From Chryseobacterium ginsenosidimutans (GTDB lineage Bacteria; Bacteroidota; Bacteroidia; Flavobacteriales; Weeksellaceae), in NCBI RefSeq assembly GCF_024807225.1, contig NZ_JANUCO010000001.1:4278001-4342000 (forward strand): 64,000 nt of DNA, written 5' to 3'. Shown here one piece after another: positions 35,326 through 44,999 of this stretch (position 1 is the stretch's first letter; each line of letters opens with the position of its first letter). Made by a program: the position numbers and the translations under genes. Under the pieces are notes generated by a model that did not search any database, was not told where the DNA came from, and saw only the letters and a list, made by a program, of their open reading frames with translations.

Positions 35326-36180
35326 TTATTCTTTTACAATTTGCTGAGAAACCGGCGCATTATTAATGGTTCCGGTCACTGTATATTTTCCTTTCGGCAA
35401 TTCTATAAGATTTAAACCAGTTGCAGTTTTGGTAGGAGATTTCATGACCACTTGCCCGTATTCGTCATACACTTTTACATTTTCAACCTCAGCTCCAAAA
35501 GCGATTTCATTATTTTCTTTTACAAAAGAATTAACGATAAAATTGAATTTTGAATAATTAATATCTACATCAGAAATGGCAATATTTCCATTGCCTGAAT
35601 TAATTGGATTTGCTGTTGCTAAAACAAAATCGGAAATATTATCTTCCGGATTTTCCGACACTCTTTTAAATGCCGTATTGACTGTAGAAGAAAAAACGGG
35701 TACTGAATTCGCTGTTCCATACACCGCAAAATCAACCACATTTTCACTTTTTGCATCTTTCACCTGTACATTATTATTTGCCAACACTATTTTTCCGGAA
35801 GCGGCAGCCATTTCCAACCCTAAAGAGGAATTTGATGCTCCATCAAAATTCAGGATTTCATTAGCAATAAAATCAGGGCTCGGAAGATCTACCGCTCCTC
35901 CTCCATTTGCTGCTTCCTGAATAAGAAAACTTTGTCCCGGATTTAGTGTGATATTCGGCAAGGTATGATATTGATTAAAATTTCCTGTTGCAGGAGCATA
36001 TTGAATCGTTGCTTCATTTAAAGAAGCTTTTTCAGGACCTATATTTTTCAAAATGATATAATCGCTTTTCAATGCTGATCCCGAATTTCCGCCACCGCTA
36101 TATATTTCGCTAATAACAATCTGCGCATTGGTGAATATAATAAAGGAAGTAAATCCTATAAAAGTAAAAATTTTTCTCAT
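35326..36180 (-). CDS. T9SS-exported lamin-tail-domain protein
   Basis: A 284-residue secreted protein. The signal peptide (MRKIFTFIGFTSFIIFTNAQ) is followed by a lamin-tail-like domain at about 20-180 (IVISEIYSGGGNSGS, DYIILKNIG, LNPGQSFLIQ). The C-terminal 75 residues (NEIAFGAEVENVKVYDEYGQ to QQIVKE) form a T9SS type A sorting domain. It lies beside a second T9SS gene whose C-terminal domain is almost the same. The ligand or function is unknown. Confidence 0.85.
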   Translation of the reverse strand: MRKIFTFIGFTSFIIFTNAQIVISEIYSGGGNSGSALKSDYIILKNIGPEKASLNEATIQYAPATGNFNQYHTLPNITLNPGQSFLIQEAANGGGAVDLPSPDFIANEILNFDGASNSSLGLEMAAASGKIVLANNNVQVKDAKSENVVDFAVYGTANSVPVFSSTVNTAFKRVSENPEDNISDFVLATANPINSGNGNIAISDVDINYSKFNFIVNSFVKENNEIAFGAEVENVKVYDEYGQVVMKSPTKTATGLNLIELPKGKYTVTGTINNAPVSQQIVKE

Positions 36181-36330
36181 GATAATTTATTTTGTGCTGT
36201 CATTCAAAAATACAAAAAAGATACCACCCTGCTCAATATCTTTTCTTACACAATCATGTAAATAATTATCATTCAATTTAATCAAAAAATATTTTGTTTA
36301 TGATGAATGTACAGAATACCTTAAAATAAA

Positions 36331-36358
36331 AATCTCCGCTTCAAATGAAACGGAGATT
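36331..36358 (-). terminator. Terminator of the downstream T9SS gene
   Basis: AATCTCCG/CGGAGATT stem, extended by TTC/GAA past one mismatch, with a T-rich end on the minus strand. Confidence 0.75.
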
Positions 36359-36381
36359 ATATTATAGTTAAAACTAATTTC

Positions 36382-37230
36382 TTAGTCTTTCAATACTTTT
36401 TGAGAAACAGGCTTATTGTTTACTGTACCTGTTACGATGTAGTTCCCTTTTTGTAATTCTGCAACGTTTAAAGATTCGTTTTCTTTTACCGAAGCTGTTT
36501 TTACAACCTGTCCGAACATGTTGTAAACTTTCACATCCTTCACCTGAGCTCCGAAAGTGATTTCGTTTGTTTTAACGAAAGTGTTTTTTACGAAGTTTGC
36601 TTTTGTTGCAGATAAATCTGAAACTGCTAAACTTCCAGAAGTTCCTGAAATTGTAACATTATCAACTCTTGCAGTTCCTCCGGCTGCATATGTACTACTT
36701 GCTCCAATGGGAGTATATGAAGTATTGTTAGCTGGATCAAAAACAGAGACAACTCTAACCGCAAAGTTAGCATTATTATCTGCAGCTACTGGAATAGCAT
36801 TCGTCATAGTTACCCAAGTTGCAGGTGAAGCACCTGTAGCACCAATTGCGGTAGCTGTTCCAACATTACTCCAAGTCGATCCATTAGTAGTGTACTGCAT
36901 TTGAAAGTACTTTGATCCTGTATTTGAACCAGAAATATCTAAAGATACCGAAATACTTGAATACCCTGTAGTACTAACTGCAAAATTAAAACCCGCTGTT
37001 CCTGAACCTCCCCCTTGAGCTGGGAATCCTGTAGTACTCCAAGCTTTACCAGATGATGGACTTCCACCAGGAAAAGAAGGCGTTCCAGTTGCAACAAGAA
37101 TTGTAGCTGTTCCTGTACCTGTTGAAGGTGCGTTTGTACTTGTATCAAAATTCCATTGAGTTATAGTCGTTTGTGCGAACATAACTGTTGTCGTTGCTAA
37201 TGCGACAAATAAAGAATAAATTTTTTTCAT
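36382..37230 (-). CDS. T9SS-exported beta-sandwich protein
   Basis: A 282-residue secreted protein. Signal peptide MKKIYSLFVALATTTVMFAQ. The middle (about 20-200) is a Ser/Thr/Gly-rich beta-sandwich (TTITQWNFDTSTNAPSTGTG; YFQMQYTTNGSTWSNVGTA; ARVDNVTISG) like carbohydrate- or nuclease-associated domains in this phylum. The last 75 residues (NEITFGAQVKDVKVYNMFGQ to KVLKD) are the sorting domain, closely similar to that of the neighbouring gene 35326-36180. No catalytic motif is visible. Confidence 0.83.
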   Translation of the reverse strand: MKKIYSLFVALATTTVMFAQTTITQWNFDTSTNAPSTGTGTATILVATGTPSFPGGSPSSGKAWSTTGFPAQGGGSGTAGFNFAVSTTGYSSISVSLDISGSNTGSKYFQMQYTTNGSTWSNVGTATAIGATGASPATWVTMTNAIPVAADNNANFAVRVVSVFDPANNTSYTPIGASSTYAAGGTARVDNVTISGTSGSLAVSDLSATKANFVKNTFVKTNEITFGAQVKDVKVYNMFGQVVKTASVKENESLNVAELQKGNYIVTGTVNNKPVSQKVLKD

Positions 37231-37380
37231 GACTTAAAATTTTAATTATTAATAATTTACGTAGTAAAATTACATGAAATTCTCAAAAAAAAACAATAAT
37301 CGGATTAATTTTTTGTTAATAACACTAAACCTCCTACCATTAACAATTTTTAGTTATTTTTACCAATTATTTATAAGGGC

Positions 37381-40300
37381 TTGCGGAATTATTTTCTAGT
37401 ATTCATGTTATTTTTTATGGGATTATCATTAGATAAGGCTCAAATATTTACTTGGAAAAATCCTAACCTTCCACAAGACAGTATTAAACAGGATAGCATT
37501 AGAAAAGACAGCATTCTCGCTCTAAAATTCGAACAGGACATTTTTACAAAAGACACCATGGATTTTGTGAAAACAAATAACCGGATTATTGTAGATGAAG
37601 GTGTTCTTGCCAAAAATGATAAGAAAAGGTTTTTAGGAGAATTAAACTCTAAAGGTTCTATTATTCGGGGGATTACTTTTGGGAATAATCAGGGGCAGTC
37701 GGTACAAAGTTCTATGGATTTACAGATTTCCGGGAGGCTTTCAAAAGATGTTACCATTTTAGCCAGTATTTCAGACCACAACCTGCCGATTCAGGCAGAT
37801 GGATATACGCAGACGTTGGAAGAATTCGACAAAATCTACATGCAGCTTAATATTAAGGATAAATCTATTCTTAGAGCCGGACATTTGGATTTGGTAGAAG
37901 CTAAAAATTATTTTGCAAAGTTTCAGAGACGAAGCATGGGTCTCGAATTTCAGACAGAATTCGGGAAAGAAAATAAAACTTTCGTTGATGTTTCGATGGG
38001 TGTTGCGCGAAGTGAATTCCACAGAATCCGTTTTCAGGGGGTTGAAGGAAATCAAGGTCCTTATCGACTGACAGGTAAAAACGGAGAACAATTTATTACT
38101 TTGATTTCAGGTTCTGAACAGGTTTTTATTGATGGTATTTTAATGAAACGTGGGGAAAACCAGGATTATATCATTAATTACAATACGGGCGAAGTTACTT
38201 TTACCAGTTTCCGACCGATTTTCCAGCAGAATTTCATTACCATTTCTTATAATTATACGAACAGAAATTACTCCAGATATTTATTTACCGGAAAAATTGA
38301 GCATAAAAGAGAAAAATTAAAGCTTGGATTAAACTGGTTCATGGAAAATGACAATAAAAATGCACCATTGTCTTTAAATCTTTCTGAAGAAGACCAGAAA
38401 ATCCTTGCTGAAGCAGGAAATGATCCCAATTTAATGTACGCTCCTTCCGGTGTTGTGACAGAATATGATGTGAATAAGATCCTTTATCGATTGGTTCAAA
38501 CTCCGGGTGGAAGTCATTACGAATTTTCAACAGATGCGACTCAAACGCTTTATACCGTTTCTTATACTTATTTCGGAGTCAATCTCGGAGAATATAAGAT
38601 TACACAAACCACTAACAATGGGCGTGTTTTTGAGTATGTAGGTGCCAATATGGGAGATTACAGAGCCGTGAGAAAACTGCCTTCGCCGGAGAAATCACAA
38701 GTTTACTCTGTGAACTCGGAATATTTATTGAAAGACGGAAAAATCGGGGCAGATATTTCTTTGAGTAATTATGATGTGAATTTATTTTCTTCAAAAGATT
38801 CTCAACAAAATATTGGGTATGCATGGAGGGTTTTCGGGAATAAAACTTTTACAAAAAACAATTGGAAAGGAACTCCAAATTTCGAATATCAATATATTGA
38901 CAAACAGTTCCATATTTTAGACAGAATTAATGATGTTGAATTCTCCAGAGATTTCAACTTAGCTCAGGAATTTAGTGGAAGAACGCAAAACAGATTTATT
39001 TTCAGTTTTTTAAATAAATGGAATAATAAATCTACCTTCAATTACAGAGCCAACTATCTCGATGAACAAGATTCTTACAAAGGAATTAAAAATGATCTTG
39101 ATTTTGGATGGATCACCGGTAAATTTTTCACGAAAGGAAATTTATCTTACTTAAATACAAATGCGATTCTTCAGGATACAAAATTCATCAGAGGAGGTGT
39201 TTCAACCGAATATACAGGCAAAAAAGGAAGCTGGGCTCTCGGTGGAAGCATGGAGCACAATGAGAAGAAATATAACGACACTCAATTGATGGATGTCACC
39301 AGTTTCAGTTGGAAAGAGATTTTTGTTCAGAAGAAAATAGGCGACAGTACAAGAACCAAATTGTTGGCGAAAGTTTATATGCGTGACAATGACTCCGTTC
39401 GTGATAACAGACTTCAAAGCATGAATAATATTTTAGGTTTCATGGCGGAAAGTCAGATTATTAAAACAGAGAAAACGACATTAAATATGTTACTCCATTA
39501 CAGAAAATTCTTTTATCAGAATCAGGATATTGATGCTTCTAAAAACAATGATTTTGTAGTCGGAAATATTCTTTATAATCAACAGCTTTTCAGAAACGGG
39601 ATGCGTCTGCAGGCTTTTTATGAACTTGGAAACGGACAGGAAGCGCAGAGAGAATTCCAGTATATTAAGGTTACGGACGGACAAGGTATTTACAAATGGA
39701 CCGATTATAACGGTGATGGCGTACAACAGCTTGATGAATTTGAAATTGCGGAATACTCAGATTTAGCCCAATATATAAGGATTTACACAAATTCTGTGAG
39801 ATATATTCCTTCCAATAAAAATAAAATTCAGTTGGCGTTATTTGTCAATCCGTCAATTGTATTTAATTCTGAAAACAAATTTTTAAAGCGTTGGAATTTT
39901 AATATTTCATTAAATTCTCAAAACTCTTTTTATAAAAAAGATAAAGTACTGGTATTAAATCCGTTTGAAAAAAATGCGGACATGATCCTTAAAAATCAGA
40001 ATATTTTAACATCGGTACAGTTCAGCCCCACCGACAAATCCGGCTGGAACGGAAACTATCGTTTTATCTCGAACGACAACCTCATCAACGCCAATTTCAG
40101 TAATGAAGAACGGGAACAGACTTCACATTTCCTAAATATTGGATATTGGTTTAATAAAGAATTCAGGATCGACTGGGAAAATTCTGTTCATGACATTCAA
40201 AATTCGTCACAATTATTTGCGACAAGAGATTATCGTTTAAATAATTTTGAGACTAAGCCGAAAGCAACTTACAAATTTACTGATGCTATTCAGGCTGAAC

Positions 40301-40629
40301 TTTCGTCTGCATTCCGTCAAAAAGACAGAGTGGATGGTGAAGAACTTTTAAAGGCTTTTGATGTAACGGGAACGATTCAGTGGGAACGTAGAAAAACATC
40401 TATCAGAGGGAATTTCTCATTTATTAATAATAATTTCAACGGGAATAATTTCAGTATTGTAGGAAACCAGATGTTGGATGGTTTAAAACCAGGGAAAAAC
40501 CAGGTTTGGAGCGTCTTCATTCAACAGGCAATTAATTCTTTCTTACAATTGAATTTAAATTATGAAGGCAGAAATTCCGGAGACAGAACGATACATATCG
40601 GAAGTATGCAGGTGAAAGCGAGTTTCTAG
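37381..40629 (+). CDS. Large outer membrane beta-barrel protein, SprA-like
   Basis: A 1082-residue exported protein starting at TTG 37381, the only start keeping a full signal peptide (MRNYFLVFMLFFMGLSLDKA). It has a short QDSIKQDSIRKDSI repeat (about 36-49), then GSIIRGITFGNNQGQSVQSS and VTILASISDHNLPIQADGYT (about 90-145). These resemble blocks in SprA, the T9SS translocon, which is much longer. Beta-strand-rich sequence with many aromatic residues continues to the C-terminus, ending VKASF. It may be a SprA paralogue or another Bacteroidota barrel. Sitting among three T9SS cargo genes is suggestive only. Confidence 0.72.
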   Translation: MRNYFLVFMLFFMGLSLDKAQIFTWKNPNLPQDSIKQDSIRKDSILALKFEQDIFTKDTMDFVKTNNRIIVDEGVLAKNDKKRFLGELNSKGSIIRGITFGNNQGQSVQSSMDLQISGRLSKDVTILASISDHNLPIQADGYTQTLEEFDKIYMQLNIKDKSILRAGHLDLVEAKNYFAKFQRRSMGLEFQTEFGKENKTFVDVSMGVARSEFHRIRFQGVEGNQGPYRLTGKNGEQFITLISGSEQVFIDGILMKRGENQDYIINYNTGEVTFTSFRPIFQQNFITISYNYTNRNYSRYLFTGKIEHKREKLKLGLNWFMENDNKNAPLSLNLSEEDQKILAEAGNDPNLMYAPSGVVTEYDVNKILYRLVQTPGGSHYEFSTDATQTLYTVSYTYFGVNLGEYKITQTTNNGRVFEYVGANMGDYRAVRKLPSPEKSQVYSVNSEYLLKDGKIGADISLSNYDVNLFSSKDSQQNIGYAWRVFGNKTFTKNNWKGTPNFEYQYIDKQFHILDRINDVEFSRDFNLAQEFSGRTQNRFIFSFLNKWNNKSTFNYRANYLDEQDSYKGIKNDLDFGWITGKFFTKGNLSYLNTNAILQDTKFIRGGVSTEYTGKKGSWALGGSMEHNEKKYNDTQLMDVTSFSWKEIFVQKKIGDSTRTKLLAKVYMRDNDSVRDNRLQSMNNILGFMAESQIIKTEKTTLNMLLHYRKFFYQNQDIDASKNNDFVVGNILYNQQLFRNGMRLQAFYELGNGQEAQREFQYIKVTDGQGIYKWTDYNGDGVQQLDEFEIAEYSDLAQYIRIYTNSVRYIPSNKNKIQLALFVNPSIVFNSENKFLKRWNFNISLNSQNSFYKKDKVLVLNPFEKNADMILKNQNILTSVQFSPTDKSGWNGNYRFISNDNLINANFSNEEREQTSHFLNIGYWFNKEFRIDWENSVHDIQNSSQLFATRDYRLNNFETKPKATYKFTDAIQAELSSAFRQKDRVDGEELLKAFDVTGTIQWERRKTSIRGNFSFINNNFNGNNFSIVGNQMLDGLKPGKNQVWSVFIQQAINSFLQLNLNYEGRNSGDRTIHIGSMQVKASF

Positions 40630-40676
40630 ATTCTTTAAATATTTTAAGCTAAAAATTTTAATTATAAACAAAAATA

Positions 40677-40701
40677 AAACCCCAACATCATATCGGGGTT
40701 T
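40677..40701. terminator. Bidirectional terminator between convergent genes
   Basis: AAACCCC/GGGGTTT with an 11-base loop; A and T tracts on both sides serve both the barrel gene and the beta-helix gene. Confidence 0.75.
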
Positions 40702-40724
40702 TATAATATCTAACTTTTTAAATC

Positions 40725-42491
40725 TTATTTTTTAATGATTTTCAGTGATTGAGAATCTTTTTCAGAATTAACTTTTAAGATGTAAACTCCCGTAGGAACT
40801 TTTCTCATATCAACAGAACCTTTTTCGGCATTAACAGTTTCGTTAATCAACCTTTGTCCTGACATATTGTACACCTCAACATTTCTGATTTTGCTGTCAT
40901 TATTAATCGTAATAAAGTCGACAACCGGATTTGGATAATAATTTAATTTATTCTTAGCAGCGACATCATTTACTGCTAAAACAAGATTTGTAAATTCATA
41001 TCCACCTAAATCTGGTGTTGTAGCATTTCTTGCCATTCCATCAGCATCAAGCGTAACTTCTGCAACCGGAGTCCCTTTATTATCAAGTGCTGCATTCCCT
41101 GAAGTCGCCAAATGGAAGTCTGTAGCAGAAGCAAATGAAGGAGAAACACTTACTGAGTTTACGTTACCTCCGAAACCTGCCTGAAGATCAGATAAAGCAG
41201 GTCTTGCTGAACCGATATATCCTAAAGCCGCACCTGTCGAAAAATAATCATTATAATTAATAGTAGAGAAAACGGTATTCGCAGCTCCTGAATAAATAGC
41301 ATATCTGTCTCCAGCCTGTGTTTGCTTATTTACAAAAATATTATTTCTCAGATCTATTGCTCCGGCGGCTGTTACAGTACTGATAACATTTAATGCAGAA
41401 GGTCTACCTGCCACCGTTTGGTTGGCATCCATTACAACAGTATTATAATAAATTTTATATCCGGCTCCTGCTCCAATCACGATTCCGTTACCATTATCAG
41501 CAACACCTCCACCTGCAGCATAACCATATCCAACAACACCGCTGATCGTATTATTGTAGGCTATCATATTTGCTACTGCACTGGAACAGTTAAAATATAA
41601 TCCGGCAGCACCATAACCGGATGTATTAGTATTCGATACATCGGATATTTTGTTATTAAAAACCAGACCATTCGTCGCCGCCGCTCCTACAAGGATTCCT
41701 GCAGAAGTTGATGTTGAAGATGTTGAAACTCCGGTAATAACATTTCCACTTATTTCAAAATTCTTGGCATTTTGCACCGCAAGACCTCTAAAACCCATTT
41801 TATCTGCAACAACAGAAGATCCTATCACATTATTTTTAATCATAAATCCCGTATCAGTAACTGTCGCATTACCGATTGCAAAAATAGCATTCTGGGCTTT
41901 GTTAAATAAATTATTGGTACTAACGAAATTATTATTTGAAACCTCTGCAGCGGCTCCTAAAGCTGATCCGGAAACAATAATCCCAACTACAGTTCCTGAT
42001 GAAGTAGCCCCTATAATATTAGTATTCTTAAAAGTTACATTTTGAGCACCATCGGTAGTGGTACTTGCAACCCACGCAACTACAGGAGTACCTGCGGCTG
42101 AATAAGTATTGGTAATAGTCAGGTTTCTTGTAGAAGTTCCGTTGTTACTTCCGTCAATAGTAACATTATCAGCTCCATTTAATTTTAATGTTGCTACTGT
42201 ATCTGCACTGGAAATCGTTGCGTTAACTCCTGTACCAGGTTTTATAAGAACAGATGTATAACTTACCACTCCTCCGCTTCCATTAAGAACAGCAGAAGCT
42301 GTTTCTGCTGTACTTGCAGTAACATTAATTGTAATGGCTCCTTGGTGCGTTCCAGCATTAATAGCGTCAAAAGCACCTTTTAAAGTGGTGTAAGTTCCTG
42401 TCGTTGTTCCGGCTGTTGCCGTAAGACTGATCTGTGCGTTGAAATTCGCAGCTGCAATAGTTGTAATTAAACAAAATAGAATTTTTTTCAT
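40725..42491 (-). CDS. T9SS-exported parallel beta-helix protein
   Basis: A 588-residue secreted protein. Signal peptide MKKILFCLITTIAAANFNAQ. Residues about 25-480 are a right-handed parallel beta-helix of the pectate-lyase-like type, seen as repeating short strands with Asn ladders (NVTIDGSNNGTS, NFEISGNVITG, AGLYFNCSSAVANMIAYNNT). The end (KLNYYPNPVVDFITINNDSK to SLKIIKK) is a T9SS type A sorting domain. Beta-helices of this kind often bind or cut glycans, but I see no catalytic residues. Confidence 0.87.
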   Translation of the reverse strand: MKKILFCLITTIAAANFNAQISLTATAGTTTGTYTTLKGAFDAINAGTHQGAITINVTASTAETASAVLNGSGGVVSYTSVLIKPGTGVNATISSADTVATLKLNGADNVTIDGSNNGTSTRNLTITNTYSAAGTPVVAWVASTTTDGAQNVTFKNTNIIGATSSGTVVGIIVSGSALGAAAEVSNNNFVSTNNLFNKAQNAIFAIGNATVTDTGFMIKNNVIGSSVVADKMGFRGLAVQNAKNFEISGNVITGVSTSSTSTSAGILVGAAATNGLVFNNKISDVSNTNTSGYGAAGLYFNCSSAVANMIAYNNTISGVVGYGYAAGGGVADNGNGIVIGAGAGYKIYYNTVVMDANQTVAGRPSALNVISTVTAAGAIDLRNNIFVNKQTQAGDRYAIYSGAANTVFSTINYNDYFSTGAALGYIGSARPALSDLQAGFGGNVNSVSVSPSFASATDFHLATSGNAALDNKGTPVAEVTLDADGMARNATTPDLGGYEFTNLVLAVNDVAAKNKLNYYPNPVVDFITINNDSKIRNVEVYNMSGQRLINETVNAEKGSVDMRKVPTGVYILKVNSEKDSQSLKIIKK

Positions 42492-42669
42492 AAATATTAA
42501 TTTTCTCTATAAAGGTATATAAAAATTTAATATGAAATACAAACAAAAACAATAAAATAAATACAATAAAACACCTATGATTCAAAATAACATCATAAAA
42601 TTTATTAAAAATCAATAAAACAATTAAATTTTTAAAACTACTCATAATCAGCAATTTTAAAAAAAATCG

Positions 42670-42677
42670 TAAATTTG
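42670..42677 (+). promoter_or_regulatory. dusB promoter -7 element
   Basis: TAAATTTG matches TAnnTTTG and ends four bases before the start codon, so the mRNA is probably leaderless. Confidence 0.6.
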
Positions 42678-42681
42678 CACC

Positions 42682-43680
42682 ATGATAAAAATAGGCAACA
42701 TAGAACTGCCGGAATTTCCGCTTTTACTTGCACCGATGGAAGATGTAAGTGATCCTCCGTTCAGAAGACTTTGTAAAATGCACGGTGCGGATTTGATGTA
42801 CTCTGAATTTATCTCTTCAGAAGGGCTGATTCGTGATGCAATGAAAAGCAGAAAAAAGCTGGATATTTTCGATTACGAGAGACCTGTAGGAATTCAGATT
42901 TTTGGTGGAGATGAAGAAGCAATGGCAATGTCTGCGAGAATTGTTGAAACTGTAAACCCTGATTTGGTCGACATCAATTTTGGTTGTCCCGTAAAAAAAG
43001 TTGTCTGCAAAGGAGCCGGAGCGGGAGTTTTAAAAGATATCGACTTGATGGTACGTCTTACAAAAGCTGTTGTAAGCTCTACAAGCCTTCCTGTAACGGT
43101 AAAAACCCGTTTGGGATGGGACAGTACGTCCATTAATATCGATGAAGTTGCAGAACGCCTTCAGGAAACAGGAATTAAAGCTTTGACAATCCATGCAAGA
43201 ACTCGTGGACAAATGTATAAAGGTGAAGCCGACTGGAATCATATTTCAAGAATTAAACAAAATCCTAATATTGAAATTCCTATTTTTGGAAACGGTGATA
43301 TTGATTCTCCTGAAAAAGCGTTGGAATATAAACAAAAATACGCGTGCGACGGAATCATGATCGGTCGTGCAGCGATTGGATATCCTTGGATTTTTAATGA
43401 AATCAAGCATTTCTTTAAAACCGGAGAAAATTTACCTGCACCAAAAATTGAAGACAGATTATTGGCAGTTCGCCAACATGCAGAATGGAGCGCAGAATGG
43501 AAAGGCGAAAAATTAGGGCTTATCGAAATGAGACAGCATTACAGCAATTATTTCCGTGGAGTTCCGCATTTTAAAGATTTCAGAAAGAAATTCTTAGAAG
43601 TATATACTTTAGAGGAAATGGATGCTTTGATCAAGGAAACTCAGGAATTTTATACAGAATATTTAGCTCAACAAGCATAA
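42682..43680 (+). CDS. dusB: tRNA-dihydrouridine synthase
   Basis: A 332-residue FMN enzyme that reduces uridines in tRNA D loops. It has LLAPMEDVSDPPFRRLC at residues 10-26 (FMN site), the catalytic Cys in NFGCPVKKVVCKGAGAG (about 98-114), the TVKTRLGWD block, LTIHARTRGQMYKGEADW, and the FGNGDIDSPEKAL and GIMIGRAAIGYPWIF phosphate-binding segments. Length fits the DusB/Nifr3 group. It has its own promoter and terminator. Confidence 0.93.
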   Translation: MIKIGNIELPEFPLLLAPMEDVSDPPFRRLCKMHGADLMYSEFISSEGLIRDAMKSRKKLDIFDYERPVGIQIFGGDEEAMAMSARIVETVNPDLVDINFGCPVKKVVCKGAGAGVLKDIDLMVRLTKAVVSSTSLPVTVKTRLGWDSTSINIDEVAERLQETGIKALTIHARTRGQMYKGEADWNHISRIKQNPNIEIPIFGNGDIDSPEKALEYKQKYACDGIMIGRAAIGYPWIFNEIKHFFKTGENLPAPKIEDRLLAVRQHAEWSAEWKGEKLGLIEMRQHYSNYFRGVPHFKDFRKKFLEVYTLEEMDALIKETQEFYTEYLAQQA

Positions 43681-43684
43681 AATA

Positions 43685-43709
43685 AAAACCCATCGATTTG
43701 ATGGGTTTT
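43685..43709 (+). terminator. dusB terminator
   Basis: Perfect 10-bp stem AAAACCCATC/GATGGGTTTT with a five-base loop and following T residues; it can also serve the convergent deoC. Confidence 0.88.
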
Positions 43710-43740
43710 CTTTTGATTTATTTAAAATTAATTAATTTTA

Positions 43741-44484
43741 TTAATATCCTTCCGAGGCAGACTGATTTTTAATTAATCCTAATGCTGAAGAAGTTCCGAT
43801 TCTCTTTACTCCCAAACTAATCATTTTTTCGGCATCTTCCGGAGTTCTTACTCCTCCTGCAGCTTTTACGGGAAGCTTCCCTGCATTATCAAGCATTATT
43901 TTTATTCCTTCAAATGTGGCTCCATTAGGTTTTCCACCCGTGGTTTCATAAAAACCTGTTGAAGATTTCACGAAAATATTTGAGAGATCATTTTCAGAGA
44001 AATTCTCTTCTGCCCAATTGGAAATATTTTTAGTAAGATCAGCGATTTGTTCGTCTGTTAAAGCGGCAATTTCGATAATCCATTTTGCAATTTTATGATG
44101 TTGTAAACATAGCTGTGTACATTTTACAAACTCTTCTTTTACGACGTTTAAATCTCCTTTTAAATAAGAATTATAGTTAATAACGAAATCCAATTCATCT
44201 GCTCCGTCGGCAATTGCTTTTGTGGCTTCCGTCAATTTTTCATCAACAGAATAAGTTCCTTCATGAAAACCAATCACAGTTCCTACCACCACATTCGAAT
44301 TCTTTTCCTGAATATACTTTTTGATCTCAGACACATAATCCGGACGAATCATCACAGCAAAAATACCGTTATCGATCGCTTCCTGAGTAAGTTCTATATC
44401 TTTCTGTAAAGTTTCTTCATTTGAAAGCCCCGACTGAGCAGGTGTTTTCAAATATGTAGAATCCAAATATTGAGCAATATTCAT
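43741..44484 (-). CDS. deoC: Deoxyribose-phosphate aldolase
   Basis: A 247-residue class I aldolase that splits 2-deoxyribose-5-phosphate to acetaldehyde and glyceraldehyde-3-phosphate in deoxynucleoside breakdown. Features are DSTYLKTPAQSG, GTVIGFHEGTYSVDEKL, the ADELDFVINYNSYLKGD block, the Schiff-base lysine region FVKSSTGFYETTGG and VKAAGGVRTPEDAEKMI with the second conserved Lys. It is the last gene of a three-gene operon with an Lrp-type regulator six bases upstream. Confidence 0.94.
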   Translation of the reverse strand: MNIAQYLDSTYLKTPAQSGLSNEETLQKDIELTQEAIDNGIFAVMIRPDYVSEIKKYIQEKNSNVVVGTVIGFHEGTYSVDEKLTEATKAIADGADELDFVINYNSYLKGDLNVVKEEFVKCTQLCLQHHKIAKWIIEIAALTDEQIADLTKNISNWAEENFSENDLSNIFVKSSTGFYETTGGKPNGATFEGIKIMLDNAGKLPVKAAGGVRTPEDAEKMISLGVKRIGTSSALGLIKNQSASEGY

Positions 44485-44490
44485 AATCTG

Positions 44491-44961
44491 TTATACTTTC
44501 AATTGTCTGTAAATACCTTGTTCCAAAGATATAAAAGTTTCTGTTCTTGTTACCCCTTTTAGTTTCTGAAGTTTGCTAAGAATCTGCATCAGATGGTCGT
44601 TATCTTTACAAAGAACTTTAAGGAAAATCGTATAATTACCCGTTGTATAGTGAGCTTCCACTACTTCGTTAACGTCTTTTAAAGATTTTACCATATCCGG
44701 ATAATGGCTTGGCTGATCCAAAAATACGCCAATATAAGAAATGACTTTATATCCTATTTTTTTAGGATTAAGAAACGAAATTGAATTCTCAATTACTCCC
44801 GCCTGTTCAAGTTTTTTTATTCTCTGGTGAACTGCTGTTGTCGAAATACCAACATTTTTCGATATGTGTGCTAATGATGATTTAGCATTATCCATCAACA
44901 TGTAAATAATTTCCTTGTCGATAGAATCTAGCTGGTAACTTGTGTTGTTTGAATTTTTCAT
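44491..44961 (-). CDS. Lrp/AsnC-family transcriptional regulator
   Basis: A 156-residue regulator. The N-terminal winged helix-turn-helix (about 12-62: IDKEIIYMLMDNAKSSLAHI, VGISTTAVHQRIKKLEQAGV) is followed by a RAM ligand-binding domain (about 75-150: SYIGVFLDQPSHYPDMV, TTGNYTIFLKVLCKD). It stands between an endonuclease/phosphatase-like gene (38 bases upstream) and deoC (6 bases downstream). Such regulators sense amino acids or other metabolites and usually control neighbours or themselves. The ligand is not evident. Confidence 0.92.
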   Translation of the reverse strand: MKNSNNTSYQLDSIDKEIIYMLMDNAKSSLAHISKNVGISTTAVHQRIKKLEQAGVIENSISFLNPKKIGYKVISYIGVFLDQPSHYPDMVKSLKDVNEVVEAHYTTGNYTIFLKVLCKDNDHLMQILSKLQKLKGVTRTETFISLEQGIYRQLKV

Positions 44962-44999
44962 TCTCTAATTTTTTTTTATTATTTATGTTTTTGCGTTTT

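Noticed and set aside
41650..42045. A 131-codon plus-strand open frame
   Set aside because: It is antisense to the beta-helix T9SS gene, whose repeat composition gives long shadow frames.
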